Positions 25,566 through 34,600 of a stretch of 64,000 bases of DNA are shown in pieces. The stretch is from Bacteroidetes bacterium 47-18 (lineage in GTDB: Bacteria; Bacteroidota; Bacteroidia; Chitinophagales; Chitinophagaceae). The stretch covers positions 30,696 to 94,695 of the forward strand of contig MKSF01000006.1 of the NCBI GenBank assembly GCA_001897155.1, read 5' to 3'. The notes under the pieces were generated by a model. It did no database searches, had not been told where the DNA came from, and was given only the letters and a program-made list of their open reading frames with translations. Position 1 is the first letter of the stretch, and the number at the start of each line of letters is the position of its first letter. A program made the position numbers and the translations under genes.

Positions 25566-25584
25566 TTTGTAATGGATTTGTAAT
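25566..25584. promoter_or_regulatory. Candidate operator of the HMA-AraC regulator
   Basis: Direct repeat TTTGTAAT (25566-25573) and TTTGTAAT (25577-25584), an 11-base period. This is one helical turn, as expected for the two helix-turn-helix units of an AraC-type protein. It lies about 45-63 bases upstream of the predicted copA transcription start, a usual activator position. The regulator's own gene ends three bases beyond it. Confidence 0.5.
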
Positions 25585-25586
25585 AT

Positions 25587-26150
25587 TTATACCTGGTCCA
25601 GCGGTTTCCGCTTATCCGCCCTGATCCGCTTAAAATGACTGGGGGTAAGCCCTGTCACCTTCTTGAACTGGTTGCTCAGGTAAGCCACGCTGGAATAGTT
25701 CAGCATAAAGGCGATCTCGCTCAGGGTCAGCTCATCATACACCAGCAGCTCCTTCACCCGTTCGATTTTCTGGGCAATAAAGTATTTTTCTATGGTAGTG
25801 CCTTCCACTTCGGAAAAGAGATGGGATAAATAATTGTAATCGTGATGCAGCTCCGAGCTCAGCAGCCCGGATAGGTTAACCCGGGTATCACTGTCCTTAT
25901 GGTGCACCAGGTCAATAATGATATTCTTGATTTTTTCTATCAGCCTGCTTTTCCTGTCATCTATCAGCTCAAAGCCCAGGGGGATCAATGCCGCTTCCAG
26001 CTCCTTCTTCTGTTCCTCCGACAACGGTGCTTCCGGGATGATCTCTCCCAATGTAATATGCCTGACGGCAATACCCAGCTTATCCATCACATCCTGCACC
26101 ACCATTACGCAACGGTTGCACACCATATTTTTGACAAAAATGCTATTCAT
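25587..26150 (-). CDS. HMA-AraC fusion transcriptional regulator (copper-responsive, predicted)
   Basis: 187 residues from the ATG at 26150; the frame extends to 26207 but the domain begins at MNSIFVKNM. An N-terminal HMA-like module (about 1-70) has a metal-type motif C11-NR-C14 and ends GFELIDD. It is joined to an AraC-type double helix-turn-helix (about 90-187, YNYLSHLFSEVEGTTIEKYF and LSEIAFMLNYSSVAYLSNQFKKVTGLTPSHFK). The usual cupin sensor of AraC proteins is replaced by the metal module, so the metal is probably sensed directly. Related genes beside copA occur widely in Bacteroidota (from memory). It probably activates copA and perhaps the copZ operon; a candidate operator is at 25566-25584. 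Confidence 0.82.
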   Translation of the reverse strand: MNSIFVKNMVCNRCVMVVQDVMDKLGIAVRHITLGEIIPEAPLSEEQKKELEAALIPLGFELIDDRKSRLIEKIKNIIIDLVHHKDSDTRVNLSGLLSSELHHDYNYLSHLFSEVEGTTIEKYFIAQKIERVKELLVYDELTLSEIAFMLNYSSVAYLSNQFKKVTGLTPSHFKRIRADKRKPLDQV

Positions 26151-26230
26151 ACCACAAATTATCCCTAAAGGTACATAAATATTCACCGACGCATACAGGC
26201 GCTGCATAACTCTCTGTAATTAATAATAAT

Positions 26231-26895
26231 TGTCATGCTAAGCCTGTCGAAGCATAGATTTTACCCTTCGACAGGCTCAGGGTGACAAGTCCTTACTATT
26301 CTGTCGAAGTCATTATCATCCACATTTCTACAGGCTCCATGTGACACAATAGACTCCTGCTACATTCACAATTGTCATGCTGAGCTTGTCGAAGCATAGA
26401 CTTTACCCTTCGACAGGCTCAGGGTGACAAGTCCTTACTATTGTCAGGTGAAACCTGTCTAAGTCATTATCATCCACATTTCTACAGGCTCAATGCGACA
26501 TAATAGATTCCTGCTACATTCACTAATTGTCATGCTGAGCTTGTCGAAGCATAGCACTTTACCCTTCGACAGGCTCAGGGTGACAAGTCCTTACTATTAT
26601 CAGGCGAAACCTGTCGAAGTCATTATCATCCACATTTCTATAGGCTCCCTGTGACACAATAGACTCCTGCTACATTCACAATTGTCATGCTGAGCTTGTC
26701 GAAGCATAGACTTTACCCTTCGACAGGTTCAGGGTGACACCTAATCTTTGTTAGCGGGCGAAACCTGCCGAAGCCATTATCGCCCCCGTTTCTACAGGCT
26801 CAATGTGACATAATAGACTCCTGCTACATTCACTAATTGTCATGCTGAGCCTGTCGAAGCATAAGACTTTACCCTTCGACAGGCTCAGGGTGACA
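26231..26895. repeat. Tandem array of five hairpin repeats, about 155-bp unit
   Basis: Five copies of an inverted repeat, tgtcatgctgagc-ctgtcgaag ... cttcgacagg-ctcagggtgaca, at 26231-26287, 26373-26429, 26528-26585, 26683-26739 and 26838-26895. Spacings are 142, 155, 155 and 155 bases. The intervening 97-base segments are themselves near-identical (ccttactatt, atcatccacatttctacagg, actcctgctacattcac), so whole units were duplicated. The array fills most of the 817-base gap between the HMA-AraC gene and the response regulator; no gene is seen there. The core resembles an inverted repeat dispersed in many bacterial genomes. Confidence 0.9.
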
Positions 26896-26954
26896 CAACA
26901 CAACAGCGGATTTCCGGCTGCGCCACGGAGATATGCAGGTTGCTATGGAATTTG

Positions 26955-26962
26955 TAATTTTG
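26955..26962 (+). promoter_or_regulatory. -7 promoter element of the metal two-component operon
   Basis: TAATTTTG (TAnnTTTG), only five bases before the ATG at 26968. A leaderless or nearly leaderless transcript is implied. TTTGTAAT, the same octamer as the candidate operator ahead of copA, overlaps it at 26951-26958. Confidence 0.5.
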
Positions 26963-26967
26963 CGCTT

Positions 26968-27650
26968 ATGAACATCCTGATAGTTGAAGATGATATAAGG
27001 GTTGCGGAATTACTGCAGCGGGGCCTGCAGGAACAGGGTTTTGTTCCTGACCTTGCCTATGACGGTCTTATGGGCAAAAAACTGGCCGTCCGTAATGATT
27101 ACGACCTTATCATTACGGATATCATCCTTCCCAAGATGGATGGTATAGATTTCTGCCGCCACATCCGCCAGATCAGGCCGGACATACCGGTCATCATGCT
27201 GACGGCGTTGGGCACCACCGACGACAAGGTAGAAGGCTTTGACGCGGGAGCGGATGATTATCTGGTAAAGCCTTTTGAAATGCGGGAGCTGCTGGTCAGG
27301 ATACGCGCCTGCTGAAGCGCCGGTCAGGAAATACAGGCCCTGCAGGCCATGTGCTGCAGTACGGCGACCTGGAAATGAACCTTTATACGAAGATCGTCAA
27401 AAGAAGCGGTGTCGAGATCAGCTTAACGCCCAAAGAATTTAACCTGCTGGCCTACCTCATGCAAAACCCGGAAAGAGTGCTGTCACGAACGGAAATAGCT
27501 GAGAAGGTATGGGATACGCACTTTGATACCGGGACCAATTTTATTGACGTATATATCAATTACCTCAGAAAAAAGATCGAAAAGAATTTTGACCGTAAGC
27601 TGATCCATACCAAACCGGGGATGGGCTTTATCCTGAAAGCTGAATCATGA
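26968..27650 (+). pseudogene. OmpR-type response regulator interrupted by a one-base frameshift
   Basis: The receiver domain (26968-27315) is intact: acidic pocket EDD at 7-9, phosphoacceptor Asp51, and Lys in LVKPFEM. Reading then hits TGA right after LLVRIRAC. The winged-helix half continues in the -1 frame (open from before 27309 to 27650; GVEISLTPKEFNLLAYLMQN). Re-reading base 27309 gives ...RIRA-LLKRRSGNTGPAG..., the normal linker, and a 227-residue protein of standard OmpR/CusR length. One missing C in GCCTG versus GCCCTG explains the break. No slippery heptamer is visible, so a mutation or sequencing error is likelier than programmed shifting. The kinase gene overlaps the end by four bases. 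Confidence 0.85.
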
Positions 27651-29023
27651 AGATACGGACCCGCCTGACCTTATTGTTTACAATTATTACCGCTACCATA
27701 TTGTTCGCTTTCGCGGCGGTGATCTACTATTCCTCCAAGGAAAGCAGGGAAAATGAGTTTTATGAAAAACTGAAAAAGGAAGCCATTACAAAGGCCAACC
27801 TGTTCTTCAACGCCAGGGTGGAGACCAGGACCATGCACCGCATTTACCGCAACAACAGGGCTACGCTGCACGAAGTGGAAGTGGCCATTTACGACAGCGC
27901 TTTTAACCTCCTGTATCATGATGACGTCAACCTGGACATTGTCAAGGAAACCCCGGCTATGATCAGCGAGATCTACCGGGACGGCGAAAAGCTCTTTTAC
28001 CAGGACGGCTGGCAGGTGGCAGGGCTTCGCTATGAATTTGAAAATGTCCGTTATATCCTTATAGCGACCGCTTATGACCAGCATGGCTTAAGCAAGCTGG
28101 ATAATCTGTTAAAAAACAGTGTCATATTATTTATCATAGCGGTACTGATCATCTATGTGGCAGGTCGTTTTTTCTCTAAGAAAGCGTTCGGTCCCGTAGC
28201 GGAAATGACCGAGAAAGTGCACCATATCACCGCTTCCAACCTGGACATGCGCCTCACAGGTAATGACAGTAGGGACGAGCTGTCAGAGCTGGCCAATACC
28301 TTCAACCAGATGCTGAACCGGCTTGAAAGCTCTTTTGATGCCCAGAAACATTTTGTCTCCAATATATCACACGAGATCCGCACACCGCTTGCCGCTATCA
28401 TTACAGAGCTGGAGCTGTCCGTCAATAAGGACCGTACCGTTGACGAATACCGCCGGGCCATTCAGCATGCGCTGAACGATGCCAGGAAGCTGGCGCGGCT
28501 GTCCGGCAGCCTGCTGGATTTTGCAAAGGCCAGCTATGACCTGTCGGAAATAGCCTTTAAGCCCGTCCGGATAGACGAGGTGCTCCTGGATGCCAAATTA
28601 CAGGTACAGCAGTCGAACGCTGAATATGATATTGATATTCACTTTGAGCATGATTTTGAAGACGAGGTCCTGATATCCGTCAACGGGAATGAATACCTGC
28701 TGAAAGTAGCGTTCAGCAACCTGTTTGAGAACGGCTGCAAGTTCTCTCCCGATCACAGGTGCTCGGCCAGCGTCTCCTTCAGCTCCCGGCAGCTTATCAT
28801 CAGGTTCTCCGACAAGGGTATCGGTATTCCCCCGGATGACCTGGAGCATGTCTTCATACCGTTTTACCGTGGCGGGAATAAAAAGTTCGCGGACGGCAAT
28901 GGTATCGGGCTGTCCCTTACCCGTAAGATCATCCTGCTGCACCAGGGCGACCTTACGGTCAGCTCTGTCCCTTCGCGGGGCACCGTATTTACGGTCTTAC
29001 TGCCCAATATAGCATCGCTCTAA
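27647..29023 (+). CDS. Sensor histidine kinase (CusS-like)
   Basis: 458 residues, inner membrane. A transmembrane helix at about 8-28, a periplasmic sensor (to about 153), a second helix (about 155-174), a HAMP domain, and the H-box SHEIRTP (phosphorylated His242). The catalytic part has the N-box LFENGCKF, G1 DKGIGIPP and G2 GNGIGLSL. Its ATG overlaps the regulator stop (ATGA), indicating translational coupling. Immediate downstream genes encode a TolC-HlyD-RND efflux system, so it probably senses a periplasmic metal such as Zn, Cd, Co or Cu and controls that pump through the response regulator, which is frameshifted here. Confidence 0.88.
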   Translation: MKIRTRLTLLFTIITATILFAFAAVIYYSSKESRENEFYEKLKKEAITKANLFFNARVETRTMHRIYRNNRATLHEVEVAIYDSAFNLLYHDDVNLDIVKETPAMISEIYRDGEKLFYQDGWQVAGLRYEFENVRYILIATAYDQHGLSKLDNLLKNSVILFIIAVLIIYVAGRFFSKKAFGPVAEMTEKVHHITASNLDMRLTGNDSRDELSELANTFNQMLNRLESSFDAQKHFVSNISHEIRTPLAAIITELELSVNKDRTVDEYRRAIQHALNDARKLARLSGSLLDFAKASYDLSEIAFKPVRIDEVLLDAKLQVQQSNAEYDIDIHFEHDFEDEVLISVNGNEYLLKVAFSNLFENGCKFSPDHRCSASVSFSSRQLIIRFSDKGIGIPPDDLEHVFIPFYRGGNKKFADGNGIGLSLTRKIILLHQGDLTVSSVPSRGTVFTVLLPNIASL

Positions 29024-29110
29024 TGAAATTCTAATTTTTTTCTGTGCGTTCTCTAACCGCTCTTACCGGCCTGGCGTATGACCTTTACAGCGTCATTATT
29101 CAGGACAAAG

Positions 29111-30370
29111 ATGCGATTTCAGAACAGATATATCCTTACCCTGCTCCTGGCAGCAGGGTCCTTCCTGCGCGCCGGCGCTCAGGAAATATATAGCTTGCGG
29201 CGGGCATTGCAGACCGCCCAAAAGAACAATCCTGCCCTTAAGGCCGAAGCGCTGAACATCGGAATGGCGCAGTCGGATATCGTGACGGCCGGTCTCCGTC
29301 CCAACCCCGTGCTCAACAGCCAGACCCTGCAACTGGTGCAGCCCGCTCATTTCCCTGCCCATACCGAATGGTGGAACGCCCAGAACCGCCAGGTATGGTG
29401 GCAGCTTACCAAACCGCTCCAGATAGCAGGACAACGCAGGTATAAGCTGGAGGTAGCCCGCAAAAATGCGGATGTGGCAGCAAACAGCTACGGGGAGACC
29501 CGGCGCAGCCTGCTGGCCGCAGTAGCAGCCAAATGGCTGGAAGCCTGGACCGCCCAGAAACAACTGGATATTATGCTGCTGGCAAAATCCAATATAGACA
29601 GCATGGTCTATACCAATAAGATACGTTATAAGAACCAGGTCATTACACAGACAGACCTGTTCAGGACGGAGCTGATGGCCAAACAGTATGATATACAGTA
29701 CCGATCCGCCCTGCAGGAGTCCCAAAACCGCAATAAGGAGCTTCGGCTCCTGCTGGGCATCACGGATGACCTGGCCGTTGATACCGGGGATATCCTTACA
29801 TTCTCCCGGGATATAAATACGGATAGCCTGCTGAGCCTGTCGCTCTCCCACAGAAGCGATCTGCTGGCGGCACGGTCACTGATAGACGCCGGCAACAGCA
29901 ATATCCGGCTGCAGAAGTCCCTGGCCTATCCGCAGCCGGAAGTGGGTCTTATCTGGAATCCCCAGAATACTATCCGCTACTTCGGCCTGTATGCAACCAT
30001 AGACCTGCCGTTCTTTAACCGCAATCAGGGGGAGATCAGGAAGTCCTATATGATGCAGGAGCAGGCCGAACAGCAGTTAACGGCCGTTCAGCAACAGATC
30101 GTGACGGAAATATCCGTGACCCTGGAGAATTACAGGCTGCAGCAGCGGAATATTGCCGATTTCCAGCCGCTGCTGCAACAGTCGCAGCTCATCCTGGACA
30201 ATGTAAAGTATAATTACAGCAGGGGCGGCACTACTATCATTGATTTCCTGGAAGCCCAGCGTAGCTGGCTGGAAACGCAGCAAGAGTATTATAACACCCT
30301 GCAACAATACAGGAACAGTTGCATACAGCTCTTTTATGTCACCGGCTTAATCCATCAATTAGCACAATAA
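29111..30370 (+). CDS. TolC-family outer-membrane efflux protein (CusC/CzcC type)
   Basis: 419 residues from the ATG at 29111, preferred over an upstream ATG at 29078 because the signal peptide (MRFQNRYILTLLLAAGSFLRAGAQ) begins there. Two long coiled-coil repeats typical of OEP proteins are visible (SLRRALQTAQKNNPALKAEA early and SYMMQEQAEQQLTAVQQQI late), plus the GGTTIIDFLEAQRSW loop characteristic of CzcC-like members. It forms the outer-membrane tunnel of a tripartite pump with the HlyD-type adaptor and the RND protein encoded next. The next gene starts three bases beyond its stop. Confidence 0.88.
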   Translation: MRFQNRYILTLLLAAGSFLRAGAQEIYSLRRALQTAQKNNPALKAEALNIGMAQSDIVTAGLRPNPVLNSQTLQLVQPAHFPAHTEWWNAQNRQVWWQLTKPLQIAGQRRYKLEVARKNADVAANSYGETRRSLLAAVAAKWLEAWTAQKQLDIMLLAKSNIDSMVYTNKIRYKNQVITQTDLFRTELMAKQYDIQYRSALQESQNRNKELRLLLGITDDLAVDTGDILTFSRDINTDSLLSLSLSHRSDLLAARSLIDAGNSNIRLQKSLAYPQPEVGLIWNPQNTIRYFGLYATIDLPFFNRNQGEIRKSYMMQEQAEQQLTAVQQQIVTEISVTLENYRLQQRNIADFQPLLQQSQLILDNVKYNYSRGGTTIIDFLEAQRSWLETQQEYYNTLQQYRNSCIQLFYVTGLIHQLAQ

Positions 30371-30372
30371 TC

Positions 30373-31377
30373 ATGAAACAGGTATTATATCTTTTATCAG
30401 TCATATCCTTTTTAATGTCCTGCAGGGATAAAACACCCGCGCAGGCGCCAAAGAATAACGTGCCGCTGGTTGCCGGTAACGGGCGTGAGATCACGTTTCC
30501 CGATACAGCTATTGCTGCCATGTTCAGGACGGAACGGCTTGAGAACAGCGGTATCAATGCGCGGCTCTCCGCTCCCGGCAAGATAGCCGCCACGGTATTG
30601 TCTTCAGGCTCAGGAGCGGCGCAGCCCATTGTCCTATTCGAAAACCCCGATCTCGCAGGCAATTATACCCAGCTCATACAGCACCAGACCAATATCAGCC
30701 AGATACAGCATATCAATATCCGTCAGCGCCAGATAGAGCTGGACCGTATCAAAGATCTCCAGGCTCATGGAGCGGCCACCGGGCAGGACCTGCTGAATGC
30801 CCAGACGGCATTAAGCATGGAACAGAGCGCCCTTGCCAATGAGAAGGCTTCTATCATAGAGCATGAAACAAAGCTGAAAGCAGCCGGCTTTAACCCTGAA
30901 GCCCTCCGAAAAGCGGGTGCCGGTACAGCCTACCTGATATGCGATATCCCGGAGAACCAGGCCGGCGCTGTCAGTACCGGGCAGACCTGCAGCATCAGCT
31001 TTACACCTTTTCCCGGCGAGCAGTTCAGCGGCACCGTGGATGCCATAGCCGATGTGGTAGATAATGTCAGCAGGATGCTGAAAGTAAGGCTGCTGGTCAG
31101 CAATGCAACCAATAAGCTCAGGGCAGGTATGTTCGCCCAGGCGGTATTCGGCATCAGCGAGGGCAATATACCCAGCATCAGCAAAAACGCACTGGTCACC
31201 GTACAGGGCAAAAGCTATGTATTCGTCAAAAAAGGACCCTGCACATTTGAACGCAGGGAAATCCAGACCGGCCAGCAGGTCGGCGACCGCATCGTGGTGC
31301 TCGGCGGCCTGGGCAGCGATGAGGACATTGCCTCAGAAGGCGTCATACAGTTAAAAGGTCTATCATTTGGCTATTAA
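30373..31377 (+). CDS. RND efflux periplasmic adaptor, lipoprotein (CusB/CzcB type)
   Basis: 334 residues from the ATG at 30373. The N-terminus is a lipoprotein signal (MKQVLYLLSVISFLMSC, acylated Cys17), so it is tethered to the inner membrane. A lipoyl-like and coiled-coil hairpin segment (IRQRQIELDRIKDLQAHGAA) is followed by a beta-barrel part (SISFTPFPGEQFSGTVDAIAD) and a membrane-proximal domain with AGMFAQAVF and LGGLGSDEDI, all usual for membrane-fusion proteins. It lies between the TolC-like and DUF190 genes in the same operon and bridges pump and outer-membrane tunnel. Confidence 0.87.
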   Translation: MKQVLYLLSVISFLMSCRDKTPAQAPKNNVPLVAGNGREITFPDTAIAAMFRTERLENSGINARLSAPGKIAATVLSSGSGAAQPIVLFENPDLAGNYTQLIQHQTNISQIQHINIRQRQIELDRIKDLQAHGAATGQDLLNAQTALSMEQSALANEKASIIEHETKLKAAGFNPEALRKAGAGTAYLICDIPENQAGAVSTGQTCSISFTPFPGEQFSGTVDAIADVVDNVSRMLKVRLLVSNATNKLRAGMFAQAVFGISEGNIPSISKNALVTVQGKSYVFVKKGPCTFERREIQTGQQVGDRIVVLGGLGSDEDIASEGVIQLKGLSFGY

Positions 31378-31388
31378 AAATCCGTTAT

Positions 31389-31688
31389 ATGCTACAGGCA
31401 CAATTATTTATTGACAAGGATGAGCTGCAAGGCGATATCCCGCTGCACCAGTTCATTATGCACCTGCTTATTGACAACGGCATAGCCGGTGCTACGGCCT
31501 TTACCGGTCATTCAGGCTTTGGAAAGCACCTCAGGCTCAAGCAGCCTACCCGGCAGTTTTCTTTTGATGAAACCCCGCTGGTGATCACCTTCATTGACGA
31601 AGACCAGAAGGTCAGGGACGCGCTCCACGAATTAAGGAAATATTACAGGGGCGGCTTTATAGTGACCCACTCCGTAGAACAATGGTAA
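31389..31688 (+). CDS. DUF190 small protein in the efflux operon
   Basis: 99 residues, no signal peptide, cytoplasmic. The sequence matches the DUF190 pattern: LFIDKDELQGDIPLHQFIM, GIAGATAFTGHSGFGKH, and ETPLVITFIDEDQKV. DUF190 proteins have a PII-like ferredoxin fold (from memory), so a regulatory or metabolite-sensing role for the pump is plausible but unproven. It is located between adaptor and pump genes (11-base and 4-base gaps), an arrangement I recall in Bacteroidota metal-efflux operons. Confidence 0.8.
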   Translation: MLQAQLFIDKDELQGDIPLHQFIMHLLIDNGIAGATAFTGHSGFGKHLRLKQPTRQFSFDETPLVITFIDEDQKVRDALHELRKYYRGGFIVTHSVEQW

Positions 31689-31692
31689 AGTT

Positions 31693-34600
31693 ATGATCAA
31701 GAACCTTCTTATATTTTCCCTGAAGAACCGGTGGCTGGTGACAGGGCTCAGCATCGTCCTGATGGCTGTCGGCTATTATTGCTTCACCCAGCTAAAAATA
31801 GAAGCCTACCCTGACATCGCAGACACCAATGTGATCGTGGTGGCGCAATACCCGGGAAGAGCAGCCGAAGAGGTAGAGCAGCAGGTTACCGTACCTATAG
31901 AACGCGCCCTGCAGAACACTCCTCATGTGCTGGACCGCCGGAGCAGGACCATCTTCGGCCTGGCAGTGGTACAGCTCACCTTTAAAGACGGCACCGACGA
32001 TTATTTTGCCCGTCAGCAGGTCATGGAGCGCCTGGCAGCTGCCGCGCTTCCCGAAGGTGTGGCCCCGGAGCTGGCGCCTTTATCAACCGCTGTAGGTGAA
32101 ATATTCCGGTATGTAGTGGAAGCGCCCTTCGGCTATACCCCGACCGAGCTACGGGACCTCCAGGACTGGGTGATCAGGCCCTACCTGCTGCAGACAGGTG
32201 GTATAGCGGATATCGTAACATTCGGGGGCCCGATGAAACAATTCCATATACTTACTGACCCTAACCTGCTGCGCCGGTATGATCTGACCATTGCGGATGT
32301 GGAGCAGGCAGTAAACGCCAACAACCAGAACAATGGCGGCAACCTCATAGAGCGTGGCGGACAGGGGTTTGCGGTAAGGGGTCTTGGTGCGCTTCAAAAT
32401 GAAAAAGATATTGAAAATATTGTCTTAAAATCAGGCAATGGCGTCCCCGTCCTTGTCAGGGATGTGGCCAGCGTAGAGATCGCTCCGCCACCGCCCAGCG
32501 GGGTATTGGGCTATACGGTAGCGGCAGATAAGATAAACGTCAATAACGGCGTGGAAGGTATCATCCTGCTGCGGCGTTATGAAAACCCAAGCGAAGTGCT
32601 GAAAGAGCTGAAGCAGCGGTTCAGCGACCTGCAGGCCCATGAGCTCCCGGAAGGCGTTACCATCCGTACATTGTACGACCGCAGCTTCTTGATAGACCAC
32701 TCTTTGCAGACCGTAGGGAAAACGCTTTTTGAAGGCATCAGCATTGTGGTCATTATTCTGATATTCTTCCTGGGAAGCGCAAGAAGCGCCCTGGTGGTAG
32801 CGCTCACCATCCCCTTCTCCCTTCTGTTCGCCTTCATCATCATGAGGTTCACGGGCATACCCGCCAACCTGCTGTCATTGGGTGCCATAGATTTCGGTAT
32901 AATAGTGGACGGTGCGGTGGTCATGGCAGAGCATCTTATCAGGAAATACCGGACCGCGACACCGGAGGAAAAGCAACACGGCATTGTGCATATCACGCTG
33001 CTATCAGCCCAGGAAGTAGGCCGCGAGATCTTTTTTTCCGTGACTATTATCATCCTGGCCTATATGCCTATTCTCCTGATGACCCGCGTGGAAGGCAAAT
33101 TATTTTCTCCTATGGCGCTGACGCTGGCCTTTGCCGTGATCGGCTCCATGATAGGTGCGCTTACCTTCATACCTGTGCTCATATCGTTCGTGTATAATAA
33201 GGCTATTGCCAACCCGGACAAGCCGATGAAAGCACACAGGAACAGGATACTCAGCTTTGCGGAGCACCAGTATGCCAGGATACTCACCGTATTCCTGAAG
33301 CATTACAAAAAGACGGTGCTGGCAGGCTTTGGCGTGGTGGTGGTGCTGATAGGCTTTGGCGCCGGGCTGGGCACGGAGTTCCTGCCGGAGCTGGATGAAG
33401 GTTCCATCTTTTTCCGCGGTAACTTTCCGGCCGGGATAACCATCCGGGAAAATGCCTCCTATGCTCCCAAGATAAGAAGTATCATAGCGGGCTACCCGCA
33501 GATATCATTCGTTATTACCCAGACCGGCCGTAATGATGACGGCACTGATCCTTTCCCCGCCAACAGGAATGAGATCCTGGTAGGCCTTAAAGATTATCAC
33601 CTGTGGTGCGATACCATCAGCAAAAAAGAATTGCTCAGCCAGATCCGTTCCGAGCTGGAGCAGGCACTGCCCGGCATGAAGTTCACCTCCGGCCAGCCTA
33701 TCATAGACCAGGTCATGGAGATCGTTACCGGCAGCGCGGCAGACCTGGCCGTGTCCATAGTGGGTGACGACCTGCTGCTCATGCGCACCAAAGCGGACAG
33801 TATAGCTGCCATTATGAGCGATATGCATGGAAGCGAGGGCGTCAATATAGAGCAGGAAGGCACGCAGGAACAGCTGGCCATCAGGATAAACCGCACGCAG
33901 GCCGCACGATACGGCATTAACGTCTCAGATATCCAGACCATGATAGAGGCTGCTATCGGGGGCAAGAACATATCCGTGCTGTATGACGGCACCAAACGTT
34001 ATGATGTGGTGATCCGCTACCTTCCCCAGTTCAGGAACAATACAGATGAGATCAGGAAATTGCTGGTACCTGCCGCCAACGGGTCACTTATCCCGATGGA
34101 CCAGCTGGCGGATATCAGCTTCGTGGAAGGGCAGACCAATATTTACCGCTACAATAATAAAAGAATGGTAACGGTGAGAACCAATATCAGGGGACGTGAC
34201 CAGGGAGGATTTGTAAAAGAGCTGCAGGATAAGATCCGTCAGCGGGTAACTGTCCCCAAGGGGTATGAGCTGGTGTACGGCGGCCAGTATGAGAACCTCG
34301 AAAGGGCGGGCAGGCAACTGGCGATAACCATTCCCCTCACCCTGGCACTGGTCATTACCTTCCTGTTCATGCTCTTTAAAAATTTCAGGTACACCCTGGT
34401 CACCACAAGCTGTGTGCTATTCGCGCTGGCAGGCGGCATCATCGCGCTGCTGCTGAGAGGCTATTACTTTAATGTATCAGCGGACGTAGGCTTTGTATCC
34501 ATATTCGGCATATCGGTGATGGCAGGCGTACTGCTGGTATCAGCGCTCAACAGGGCCACGTTCGGCGTCCCGGTAACTGCCGCGCTGATACTGCGTACTT

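Noticed and set aside
26231..26895. Possible CRISPR array
   Set aside because: Units are 142-155 bases, the segments between hairpins are also repeated rather than unique, and no cas genes are nearby.
26842..26967. N-terminal extension of the response regulator into the repeat array
   Set aside because: The extra 42 codons are translated repeat sequence, and receiver homology begins at the ATG at 26968.
27300..27351. Programmed -1 frameshift in the response regulator
   Set aside because: No slippery heptamer of the X XXY YYZ type and no obvious downstream stem-loop; a mutation or base-call error explains the break more simply.
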